64,000 nt of DNA. Source: Bursaphelenchus xylophilus. Lineage: Eukaryota; Nematoda; Chromadorea; Rhabditida; Aphelenchoididae. The DNA lies in the NCBI GenBank assembly GCA_904066235.2, contig CAJFCV020000006.1, positions 11,842,001 through 11,906,000 on the forward strand, written 5' to 3'. Made by a program: the position numbers and the translations under genes. Below the pieces are notes generated by a model, which was given only the letters and a program-made list of their open reading frames with translations, made no database searches and was not told the origin of the DNA. Of the stretch, positions 1-9,900 are shown piece by piece (the first letter of the stretch is position 1; each line of letters starts with the position of its first letter).

Positions 1-1
1 G

Positions 2-414
2 ATATCTGTTGCATGCACGAGGTGTGTGCAATGTGTGAAGAAAATTTGAGCGTCGCACATCGCTTATCAAAGCTTTTTTCTTTTCCAGTGATGACTGTCC
101 TAGAGTCAATACAGGTCAACGAAATTCGTTCTTCTTTACCATTGTCGTATTTCCAGTTCACTCGAATTTTTGTGCCTACTATAGCTGAATTTCCGACATT
201 CCATTTCCCGGTTTTCTCATTGTCATCTTTACGTTTGAATAAAACGATCATCTTTTATCCCCATATAACTTCCATAATCTAATCGGATGTCTTCTTCACG
301 CGACGTCTTCACTAAACATCGCAGTTCCAGTAACTTGTTTTCTCCCGCATTCGTCGAGTGAATCAAAGAAGAAGATCCCAGGGATCCCTCGCAGAGGATC
401 CCATTTTCGATCAA
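2..414 (-). pseudogene. possible degraded gene fragment at window edge
   Basis: On the minus strand an open frame of 61 codons runs from 414 to 229. It is followed at once, one base out of frame, by about 75 further open codons to the window edge, which read like ordinary soluble protein (Lys, Asn and Trp around GTKIRVNWKYDNGKEER). No intron with a good acceptor joins the two frames, so this looks like a gene piece with a one-base frameshift, or an exon whose splice sites I cannot find. The last ~20 codons overlap a dispersed repeat whose hallmark is GAGCGTCGCAC (family F). No family is recognised. A plus-strand reading with an acceptor near 89 is possible but has no matching exons. Confidence 0.22.
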
Positions 415-430
415 CTTTTTTTTGATTTTG

Positions 431-1160
431 AAAGCGCTTTGAGGGTTTTAAATTGGATTTTCGATTTAAAATTTTATTTTTTCGAATTTACCCAGATGAA
501 TTTTGGATTTGTCAGGATTAGAAGTTGACGTATAAATAGTCGGTTTTTCGGATTCTGTAATTTTTTTTTAAATTTGCGTTTTGCAAAAGGCTTGCACGGC
601 AATCCCTCCTCGTTTCGGCACTTCGCACACCCAGTATCGGTCAAATCCACACGAAATGTCACAACAGAATTTTTCGTGTGGTTTTTTCGGTGGAAAAATA
701 TTTTTCTCGAAATTATTTTATGCTTTTGTCAGTTGTGACACTTCGTTTGGACGAAACTCAAAAGTGGGCGGGAGACATTTTTGTTCTATTTCGGTTTACC
801 CGTGGCTTGTTCTTTAGCTCAAAACAAAGGTTTTGATTTGGTAAAAACTTGGTCAAAAAGGATTTTTCGTGGTGTTGCGAGAAAATTTCTGAGGATTTTT
901 TCGCCCTTACAAACCCGAAATTGCGCAGCTGATTTTTACAATTGCTGAATCAGAAACATTTCGCGATTTTTTGATATATGTCTCGACCTGTAGCTCCATA
1001 CCCCATAGAAGTGCTTTTCTTGTTAGAAAAAATCATTCTAAATTTGTGCCAAGCTTCAGCAAAATCTGAGCGTCGCACTTGGGGCACTTCCCTTCTAGCC
1101 TATGAATTCTTCCAAACTTGAATTCGAGGTTTTCCTAGGCCTGAATTTGGACTTGAACTT
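431..1160. repeat. gene-free repeat region with a module shared with 38.7 kb
   Basis: No gene is visible. Bases about 590-810 match 38740-38970 over most of their length: the CACTTCG...ATGTCACAA...TTTTTCGTG string, the phrase ACACTTCGTTTGGACGAAAC, and the closing TTCTATTTCGG. The second copy sits inside a family C element. Bases about 960-1090 belong to family F, ending in AATCTGAGCGTCGCACTTGG. Confidence 0.55.
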
Positions 1161-1460
1161 ACAGTGAGGGACCTGATCCAGCGGCAAAAAACGTCTTCTT
1201 TTGCATCCCGGAAGAGACCAAAATGACTCCAAAGCAAGAAAACGTGCATATTGTATCCAGGAGGTATCAAAAATGTGGCAAAATGCTTCCCTCTCTAAGC
1301 TAAAAAAACTCCGCTTCGAAAAGCGCGCCCTTTCCTTCAAGGGGGGCCCTTCAAAGCCGGGTTTTTTTAGCTTAGAGAAGGGAAGGGTTTGGAGACATTT
1401 TGGTCCCTTCCGGGATGCAGAATGAGACGTTTTTTGCCATTGGATCCGGTCCCTCACTGT
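1161..1460. mobile_element. family B MITE copy 1 (Tc1/mariner-like ends)
   Basis: Ends are CAGTGAGGGACCTGATCCAG and its reverse complement, flanked by TA on both sides. The inner part holds the family hallmarks: a GGATCC-type word next to the end, a TTTGCATCC block, a GTGGCAAAATGC block and a GC-rich CGCGCCC core. Nine other copies occur in the window. Confidence 0.85.
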
Positions 1461-1705
1461 AGGATGAGGGACTTCAAAGCCCCAAATTTGAACTTGAACT
1501 TGGCTTTCTGGATTTGCATAGCCCTGTTTGCTACGTGTCAGGTCGAAAAGTCTTGCCTTCAGGGTACGAAGAGGTTGTCGCATCTTCCCAAACAGCTGGC
1601 CTCTAACCGACCTTCCAAGTTCAACTTTTTCTCAGCACAACGTTTGTTTCACTCGTTTTTTATTCGTTCATCAACGACTTTCACTTTCACCAACCCCTTG
1701 CAGCG

Positions 1706-1855
1706 ATGGCAGATGGAAAACCCGAATTTTTCGCTTCCATTAGTCGGGCGCCGGTTTCGGGATCGGCAGATGTCTACGGACGTTTCGTGTGTCATTTTGT
1801 TGTTCGCCTCGGGGTGTGCATCGAGAGGGATGGGATGTAGCGAACATTTTCGGCT
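1706..1855 (+). CDS. possible orphan first exon or small ORF (~49 codons)
   Basis: An ATG three bases after a CCTTGCAG acceptor-like site opens a short frame beginning MADGKPEFFASISRAPVSGS and ending in TAG. The upstream 150 bases are pyrimidine-rich and less repetitive than the surroundings, as expected for a trans-spliced 5' end. No following exon could be found before the foldback at 1884, so it is either an orphan exon of a disrupted gene or chance. No family recognised. Confidence 0.22.
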
Positions 1856-1883
1856 TGTGATTTTGTTAAGATTTGAAGAGGTT

Positions 1884-2526
1884 TTTTAGGGAATTTGAAA
1901 AATTTTGAAAAATTTTGGTTTTTGCTTTCCAAAAAATTTTCGTTGTAAAAATATTCGGATGCGTTGATAATTAATTGCTGAAAATACTACCTCATGATTT
2001 GCAAATATATATAGCTGAGATATTGAAAAAAAAAAATCCGAGCAAAAGATTATGGAAAATGAGGAGAGAGGGTCATAGAAAAGGGGTTTCATTAAAAAAT
2101 GTAACAGGAAAAATTGATTTTTTTGCAATGGTTCTGAAGATTGCATAAAAAGGCGCTGAAGATGACATACAAAACTTTTTGAAACCTCCATACAACAAAG
2201 ACTTTTGATAACAAACAATTTTGGTCGTTTTAGTTGTATAGAGGTCTAAATTTTTTTTGTGTAATTTTCGGAGCCTTAACTCTGCAGAAGAATCGATTTT
2301 TCCTGCCACATTTTTGAATGAAAGACCTTTTCTGCGCCCGTCTCTCATCATTTTCCATAATCTCTCGTTTGGAAGTTTCTTTTTTTGCAATATCTCAGCT
2401 ATATCTGCAAATCATGAGGTAGTATTTTCAGCGATTGATTTTCAACCCATTGGCATATTTTTACAGCGAAAAATTTTTGGGAAGCAAAACATAAAATTTT
2501 TCAAAATTTTAAAAATGCCCTAAAAA
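1884..2526. repeat. foldback element (~640 bp inverted repeat)
   Basis: The left arm (from about 1884, beginning TTTTAGGG) and right arm (ending CCCTAAAA near 2526) are imperfect reverse complements over roughly 240 bases each. Matching landmarks are the CTACCTCATGATTTGCA block at ~1989 and its complement at ~2410, and the AGATTATGGAAAATGA block and its complement. The spacer (~2130-2285) contains a family E fragment with CCTCCATACAACAAA. The small ORFs seen here are mirror images of one another and are not genes. Confidence 0.75.
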
Positions 2527-2624
2527 GCTCAACAAATTTCGATTTTTGGCTATCATATATCAACTGATTGGCTAGTCAAAAAAGTTTTTAACATTTGCTA
2601 TGCATATTTGGCGAATAGACGATT

Positions 2625-2740
2625 AGTCTGTCGGGAAAATAATGAGCACTCTGTCGCAGCGAAAATTGCATCGCCGCCGAGAAAATGAATTGTATCGCGG
2701 CAAAATCAAATTTGCGCGTTATTTTCCCGACACACCGATA
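2625..2740. mobile_element. family A MITE copy
   Basis: Begins AGTCTGTCGGGAAAATAATG and ends with the inverse ATTTTCCCGACA. It belongs to the GAGCACTCTGTCGC subfamily, with the inner word GCCGAGAAAATGAATTG. The right end is slightly mutated (CACACCG instead of CAGACTG). Confidence 0.8.
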
Positions 2741-2803
2741 CCTCATTTTACCGGATCTTTTTCTCCGAATTTTTAATTTTTTCAAAATCGAAAAATCTCG
2801 ATG

Positions 2804-2812
2804 AAATTCCAG
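2804..2812 (+). promoter_or_regulatory. probable trans-splice acceptor of the secreted-protein gene
   Basis: The string AAATTCCAG ends ten bases before the ATG at 2823, with no splice donor between it and the preceding element. In nematodes this arrangement marks spliced-leader addition. It supports 2823 as the real start. Confidence 0.55.
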
Positions 2813-2822
2813 CCCGTTCCCA

Positions 2823-4467
2823 ATGGCTCGCCTTGCTTTAATCGCCCTGCTCGTGGTCTCGGCGCAAGCCATCAAAATCGACGACGAATTGGAGATGAAC
2901 TTGGAGCTGATCAAGCATCAGCCCTGCAGCTATAAACCAGGTAGAACTGCGTTGAACGCGGCCGTTGCAAAGAAATTTTCCAGATAAAGCCAAATGGGAG
3001 CGCAAGATTGAATTCGAAGCCGGCACCGATCGATCGGGCCCCAAGTTGTTGCCAAGACCCGGCTCCGACAGCTGCTACAGTATCGGCGGGAAAGTGGAGG
3101 TGTTCAGCGAGTTCAAGGGCGAATTCAGTATTTATCTGGAGTTGAGGTCCTCAGCCAACAAGAAGCAGGTGCCAGAGACCTGCCAAAAACAAAGACCTGA
3201 TGGCTGCGGAGGATTCGGATCGTGGTAAAATTTTTTTTGGAATTTTTGGTTGAAAAAATCTCTGTAAATTACTACAGTATATTTTCATAAAGTGCATGGA
3301 CATTTTTTCTCTTTCGCACAGTGCATTTTGAACTTTTTTCCCATGCTTGTCGCTAACGCGCAGTGCAGTTTTTTTCTTTTTTTTTGCACAGTGCAAACAT
3401 CAAAAAAGCCGTTTGCACTGTGCAAATTTCTGACGCTGTCGCAGTGATATTTCAAATGCACAGTGCGAAAACCAAAAAAAGATAAAATGCACGGTGCAAA
3501 AAAGAAGCAAAAAAAGATGAACTGCACGGTGCAGAAGGAGGGTCTTTCGTGCACAGTGCGGATTGCGGCAAAATGTCCATGCACTTTATGAAAATACTAT
3601 ATTAATAACTCAAGATTTACATTTATAATCAAAAAAGATCATCAAAGATCGCACCGCGACATTCTGTTTATTATTTTCTCGACAGACTGATCATAATCGC
3701 AAATTTTTTTTCCTTTTCACTTCGAAATCTTGAAAAAAAATTTCAGTCTCTACTGCAACGCTTGCGAGACCCTGGCCCAAGCCAAGGGTGTTCATGCCCA
3801 GCTTTTGTTGGATGGAAAGCCGATTACTTGCGGAGAGGGCCTCAAACCGGGCGTCTACGACAATTTGGAGCTGGTTTTCTGTCTGCCAGAGATTGATGAC
3901 ATCTTGAACAGCCAAGGATTGAGCAAGGAGACCTTCAAGAGTCTGGTTCAAAGCGAAGTGAGTCAAATTTTTCACTGATTTCTCAATTTTTTCGAAATTG
4001 AAGTTTTCGTGGTGGGACCCGAAATTTTGAGAAATCTCGGTTATTTTTCAAATATTGGTAAAATACGATGTTATTTTTGATAAGTACATTGATTTTATAC
4101 TGTCCCTGCTTATTTCGCCGAGTTTTGGGAAATTTCAGGTTTTCGTGGCGGGACCCAAAATTACAAAAAAAATCAGTTTTTAAAATATTTTCGCTTATTT
4201 TGAAATTTTCAGGACGGGCAAAACCTCCGATCCATGGGTATTTTCGCCACTATCTACGTCTTCGACACTGACGTGAGCAAACAAATGCAGACCCAGGCCA
4301 AGGTGGAGGCGGTTTATCGGAAGACGAAGCGCTCCTTCTTCCAAAACGAACCGCTTCCCGCCGAAATCTACTGGTCGCTGCCGTTCAACTCGATGATCAA
4401 GGAGCAGAAGGTGTTCGTGGCGTGTCACAAGATCTACGGAAACATCAAGATCAAGAGCACCAGCTAA
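2823..4467 (+). CDS. secreted Cys-rich nematode protein, function unknown
   Basis: Four exons: 2823-2940, 2984-3224, 3747-3957, 4213-4467, all in phase, giving 274 residues. The first ~16 residues (MARLALIALLVVSAQA) are a clear signal peptide with an Ala-x-Ala-type cleavage site, so the product is exported. The mature part has no further membrane segment. It contains spaced cysteines, including a CLYCNAC cluster created across the exon 2/3 junction (about residues 119-125) and later CGEG and FCLPE cysteines, which suggest disulfides. I do not recognise a named family. Intron 2 (522 bases) holds a family C element. A frameshifted, inverted copy of exon 3 and its downstream intron lies in intron 2 of the next gene. 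A trans-splice acceptor sits 10 bases before the ATG. Gene structure is firm; function is unknown. Confidence 0.85.
3278..3600. mobile_element. family C element (GCACNGTGC-rich) in intron 2
   Basis: Terminal inverted repeats read GTATATTTTCATAAAGTGCA and the inverse TGCACTTTATGAAAATAC, followed by TGGACA. The interior carries many copies of the 9-base word GCACNGTGC (GCACAGTGC, GCACTGTGC, GCACGGTGC), separated by purine-rich spacers. It lies wholly within intron 2 of the secreted-protein gene. Confidence 0.8.
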
Positions 4468-4589
4468 ACATGTTGTAGTGGGCATTAGTGATTTTGAAAT
4501 TGTAATTTATAATTAAATTATCGATTTTTTGGTTGAATTATGGAGTGTGGACGTTTTTTAGTGGATGAAATATGATTTTCCAGTCAATT

Positions 4590-5100
4590 TGAAAGGTTGC
4601 AACAGAATGCCAAAAATTTTGCAAAAATGGCGGGAATTTTGAAATTTGAATTTTTGGTTGATGGAAGTGAGCAGAGGCGCCATGAAAAGACGTTTCTGAT
4701 CACAACTTTGCCATTGACTTGGTTGTGAACAATTTTATGACAAACTTGACTGCTTGCTACATAATGCCAAGAATTGGAAAGATCGGCGGGAAATTTCGAA
4801 ATTAAAACTTTGCAGCTGTAGAAACAATTCTTTTTGGTATAATTTATCACGTATCGTAATTATTCTCTTCCTATTTTTGCCAATTTTCACCCCTGCAACA
4901 CAATGCCAAGAAATTTTAATTTTGGCGGGAAATTTAAAAATTCAAAATTTGGCAATTTTAAACAACTTGTTTTTGTAAAATACGTTTAATTAAATCCATG
5001 GCTGCATGTTATGGTCTCCTTTCACCATTTGCAACATAATGCCAAGAAATTTTAATCTTAGCGGGAAATTTGAAAATTAAAAAAAAAATTTGCGCTTTGC
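4590..5100. repeat. degenerate tandem repeat, ~145-bp unit
   Basis: Four diverged units begin near 4595, 4752, 4896 and 5032. Each carries GCAACANAATGCCAAGAAA followed by GGCGGGAAATTT. They lie directly downstream of the secreted-protein gene. No coding potential is apparent. Confidence 0.65.
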
Positions 5101-5159
5101 GTCATAGTTGACAATGATAGTTCAAAACGTTTCGGAACATGACATTTCTTCACATTTTT

Positions 5160-6230
5160 TTATTTCTTGTGTAATTTCGCCGTCAAAGAAAATGGAGTTT
5201 CTTTTCGGCCGCGGATTAAAAATAGGGGGATGTTCGGTTTCTTCGGGGTGAAGATTGATGTGACCCCGCGAATATAATCCGAGTAAAACTTGACAAAAAA
5301 TTTCCCTATTCGTTCGAAGAAGGGAGGTTTTGAATTTTTGACCTTTAATTTTTTGGGATTTTTTGTTTTTTTTAAAATAATTTGGGTTTGAATTTCACGG
5401 GTTCTGATGAAATTCTGTCGCAATTTTGATTAGAATTTATTAAGAATATATCTGATTTTTTATCCGTGCTTTGTGGAGGCCAAAGATCTAATTGTGAAAA
5501 TTTACAATTTTTATAGATTTTAGAAAAAGTATCAAAAGGTATCAAAAAGTATCCAAATTTTTTGAAAAACTCGGGTTTTTCGGAGAATTTAAAGCTAAAA
5601 AATCGTTGTTCGTGTCTTGAAATTAAAATTTTTACAGATTTTAGAAAAAGTATCAAAAGGTATCAAAAAGTATCCAAATTTCTTATAAAAATCTGATTTT
5701 TTGGAGAATTTGCAGTTTTTGTTGCTCATCCCTTGTAAAAATCGTTGTTCGTATCTTGAAATCTATTTCTTTGCAAATTTTAGAAAAAGTATCAAAAGGT
5801 ATCAAAAAGTATCACTAATTTTTCCGCCCTTATTTCACATCAAAAACATTTTCTCGAGCCTCCATTTTCCTTCCCCCGAATTCAAACTTCAAAAAACTTT
5901 TTCATTTCCTTTTTTCTCATGCCAAAGTCCAATAAAACGAGTATGTCAAAAGGTATCAAAAAGTATCCAAATTATTAAAAAAATCTGACTTTTTGGAGAA
6001 TTTAATGTTAAAAAATCGTTGTTCGTGTCTTGAAATTTAAATTTTTATAGATTTTAGAAAAAGTATCAAAAGGTTTCAAAAAGTATCAATAATTTTTCCG
6101 CCCTTATTTCACATCAAAAATATTTTCTCGAGCCTTCATTTTCCTTCCCCCGAATTCAAACTTCAAAAAACTTTTTCATTTCCTTTTTTCTCATGCCAAA
6201 GTCCAATAAAACCTTGTCCAATCAACAGCA
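5160..6230. repeat. AT-rich repeats built on AGTATCAAAAGGTATCAAAA
   Basis: The word AAAAAGTATCAAAAGGTATC recurs near 5525, 5646, 5787 and 6059 (and partly at 5945). A block of about 130 bases beginning AATTTTTCCGCCCTTATTTC is present twice, at ~5817 and ~6092, giving a period of about 276 bases. No gene is seen. Confidence 0.7.
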
Positions 6231-6231
6231 A

Positions 6232-6631
6232 TGTTCCCACATTGCCGTAATTAGATCCGCTAATTAAGCGGAGGGGAGGGGGGAAATCCAAAAAAAAAAA
6301 CTTTTTGGTTTCTTTGTTGTTTCACCCACTCAAACCAAATTCGGAATAATTGCGAGAGGTGTGCCCGCTGTCCGAAACGTTTTATCAAGAAATTTTCGGC
6401 CTCAAAGCCTCTCCTTTTTCGCGTCCTCAGGACAGGGAATCAAGGGCGTTGTCGCTGATAATGCGGGGCCCTTTTTGGGACTTTTTTCGGGGAACGTCAT
6501 GTGTTGATTTTGAGGGGGTTCTGGAAGGTCAGATTTGCGGGAAAGTTGGGGAAAAAGTGGTGATAATTTACGAGAAAAGTCTCTCTAAGTGCAACTCTCT
6601 GATTTTGGTGTAATTTGGGGCAAATTTAGAC
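6232..6631. other. gene-free spacer upstream of the PLC gene
   Basis: Non-repetitive mixed sequence with a G-rich run near 6270. No exon with consistent splice sites is seen. It may contain promoter sequence of the phospholipase gene, but no specific site can be named. Confidence 0.4.
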
Positions 6632-6775
6632 ATTAGTCTGTCGGGAAAATAATGAGCACTCTGTCACATCGAAAATCGCATCGCTGCCGAAAAAAATGAA
6701 TTTCGTCGTGGCAAAGTCAAATTGCTGTTCAATTTGGCGACGCGGTTAGAGCAGCGACTTTGAGGTCAGACGAAA
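6632..6775. mobile_element. family A MITE, right end decayed
   Basis: The left end TTAGTCTGTCGGGAAAATAA is intact and followed by the GAGCACTCTGTC subfamily body. The expected right terminus is absent and the sequence fades out near 6775. Confidence 0.65.
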
Positions 6776-6957
6776 GGCGAAACAATGCGTAAAATGAAGA
6801 GATTTCCTATCTCGAAACTGACTCATTGGATTTTCTCTTTTTAGGCTTAAAAATCTGCCTTGTATATGTGCAATTTGCCTATATACCATCTTCTTTTCCA
6901 TCGTCAAAATTTCAAATTCATTTTTTAGCTGGATGGGATTTAAATTATTGTTTTCAA

Positions 6958-9900
6958 ATGTCCTCTCTTCGATTGCCTAGATTCGATGTCCCAGCCAGAT
7001 TTGTCGATGGAAAAGATTTCGAATACCTCGGTGACAATTTGAATGTAAGTTGTGAAAAAAGAAAAATATTTCTTTTGTTGATTTTAGAAGAAAATCGGCG
7101 CCGAATTGCAAAAAGTTCATGTGGCTGTGGATGGAACCGAAAGCATATTTTACTGGGAGAACAAACGACATGTAAGTTTGAAAAAAGAGTGGAAATGTTA
7201 ATAAATGATCAGTCTGACCGGGGAAATTAGACTGGGCAACATGACATCGTTGTAGAAATGAAGCAAAAAACCAAAAAAATTTGAAAAAAGTGAAAATCGC
7301 GGATTTTAAGAATTGACATTTTTTTGAATTTCTGGGTCCCACCACGAAATTTTTGTCTAATTTTTTCCAAAATGGTTAAAAATGAAAAAAATCTTGAGGG
7401 TTTTCAATCGAAATTTGCAAACTCCATAATTTTTTTTGCATTTTTTGGGTCCCACCACGAAAACCTGAAATTTCCCAAAACACGGCGAAATAGGCCGAGA
7501 CATTGGAAAATCTGAAGACATCGAATACATTTACGTATTTTACCAATATTTAAAAAATAACTGAGATTTTTCAAAATTTTGGTTCCCACCACGAAAACCT
7601 GAAATTTCCCAAAACACGGCGAAATATGTTGGGACAGTAGAAAATCCAGAATCATCGAATACAACAACGTATTTTACCAATATTTAAGAAATAAACGAGA
7701 TTTAAAAAAATTTTAGGTCCCAGCACGAAAACTTGAAATTTCCCAAAACTCGGCGAAATAAGCAGAGACAGTGGAAAATCAATACACGTATCAAAAATAG
7801 CATCGTCATTTCCCAATATTTAAAAAAATAATCGAGATTTTGCAAAATTCTGGGTCCCACCACGAAAACTTGAATTTCGAAAAAATCGCGAAATCGACGA
7901 AAAATTCGACTCACTTCGCTTTGAACCAGACTCTTGAAGGTCTCCTTGCTCAATCCTTGGCTGTTCAAGATGTCATCGATCTCTGGCAGACAGAAAACCA
8001 GCTCCAAATTGTCGTAGACACCCGGTTTGAGGCCCTCTCCGCAAGTAATCGGCTTTCCATCCAACAAAAGTTGGGGGATGAACACCCTTGGCCTGGGCCA
8101 GGGTTTCGCAAGCGTTGCAGAAGAGACTGAAAAAAATTTTAAAGTTGAAAGTTTAGAACAAGTCTGTGAAAAATGATTTTTTTTCAGAAGTCCCGCAAAT
8201 TCTTGTTCGTGGACGCCATTGTTGACTGCCGAGTGCCCAAGTCCAATCCGACGGTCTTGCAGATCGTTTGCAACCGAAACTTCTCCTGCGCCGAGTTCTT
8301 TGGGTTCGAAACTTCGAGTGAGGTGGGTAAAATAAAATACATATCAGTCTGTCGGGAAAATAATGAGCACTTTTTCGCATCGAAAATCGCATCGCTAAAA
8401 TGAAAATAAATTCGATTTTCCACAAGAATTCATTTTCTGATGCGATTTTCGCTGCGACAGAGTGCTCATTATTTTCCCGACAGACTAATAAAGTCATTTT
8501 TTGAACTTTCAGGAGGTCGCTGAAGATTGGGCAAACGAGCTGTTCAAATGGGTCCGTTGGAATCGAGATCGGTATCACTCGGTCCTCCGATATTACCGGT
8601 TACAATTTGCCCCGCTACTGCTGCAATCGAAAGAGAAAAATTATCGAACGGAAAAGTAGGTGGTCCAAAAATTTCGTTTTGAATGTTTTCGCTGCGAGAC
8701 CAAAAAAAAAAATTTTTTTTTTATTTTTTGATTTTGAAAAAAATTCAAAAATAAGCATGAAAATAATCTTTTTAACCGGCAAAAAACAAAAAAAAAAATT
8801 TGGTGACTTTCGTGCCGGGACCAAAAATTTAAAAATCAATGGTAATTTAGTGCATATCAACACTTGACCATCCCATACACTCACGCCATTAATCGAATTG
8901 CAGTTGGAATCGAAATTGTAAGTATTTTTGGCGGTTACTACAGCGAAACCTCTGTACAACAAACTCCCATACAACAAAACTGTCTATAACGAACAATTTT
9001 AGCGGCTGCAAGAGTCGATTTCAAGTAGAAATAAACCTTCGTAAAACAAAACCTTTTTATAACAAATCGATTTTTTGGACCATTTATGATTTGTTTTACA
9101 GGGATTTAACGGCAGTTGGAGAATAATAAAGCTATAATTTCAGACAGAATCGACTGACTTTCTCGATCTTTATTTGGAAAAAGTGAAACGTCCCGATCTT
9201 CTCCAGCTCTTCAACGAACTGTAAGACTCGTAGTAACGAGTCATATATGATTTGTAAACCAAGAATACTACCTTACAGTGGGGGACTTGATCCAGTGGCA
9301 AAAAACGCACCATTTTGCATCCAGGAAGCACCAAAAAATGTGGCAAAATACCTCCATCTCCAAGCGAAAAAACTCAGATTTCAAAAACGCGCCCGCTCTT
9401 TTTGCGAGAAAGCAGGGCACGCCCTTCAAAACGACGTTTTTCCACTCGGAGAGGGAAGCATTTTGACACATTTTTTTGACACTTCCCGGATGCAAAATAG
9501 TGCGTTTTTTGGCACTGGATCAGGTCCGTCACTGTATAATTACATTGAATGCAATCCTCACCCTTCGCATTTCAGTTGCCAAGGCTCTCCGTTATTATCG
9601 CCTGAGGCATTTCTCCAGTTCGTCAACGGAACTCAACACGATCCCCGGTTGAACGAAGAGTTATTTCCGTTCAAGTCGATCCGTTGGGCTCGCGACACAG
9701 TCGTCGGACTGGAAGATAACCCCAACGCAACGGGCCTGACCTTCCGCGGATTCGCCAGATACCTTCTGGAGATGGATACGGACCTCAATTCGAACGCGAT
9801 GCTCCTGAAACCCGAGAACATGGTCAACACAATCACTCATTACTACATCAACAGCTCACACAACACATATCTGAATGGTAAGGGAGTGTGAAGACGTTAA

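Noticed and set aside
1201..1583. Overlapping ORFs on both strands
   Set aside because: Inside a family B MITE and its flank; similar ORFs appear in every copy of the element.
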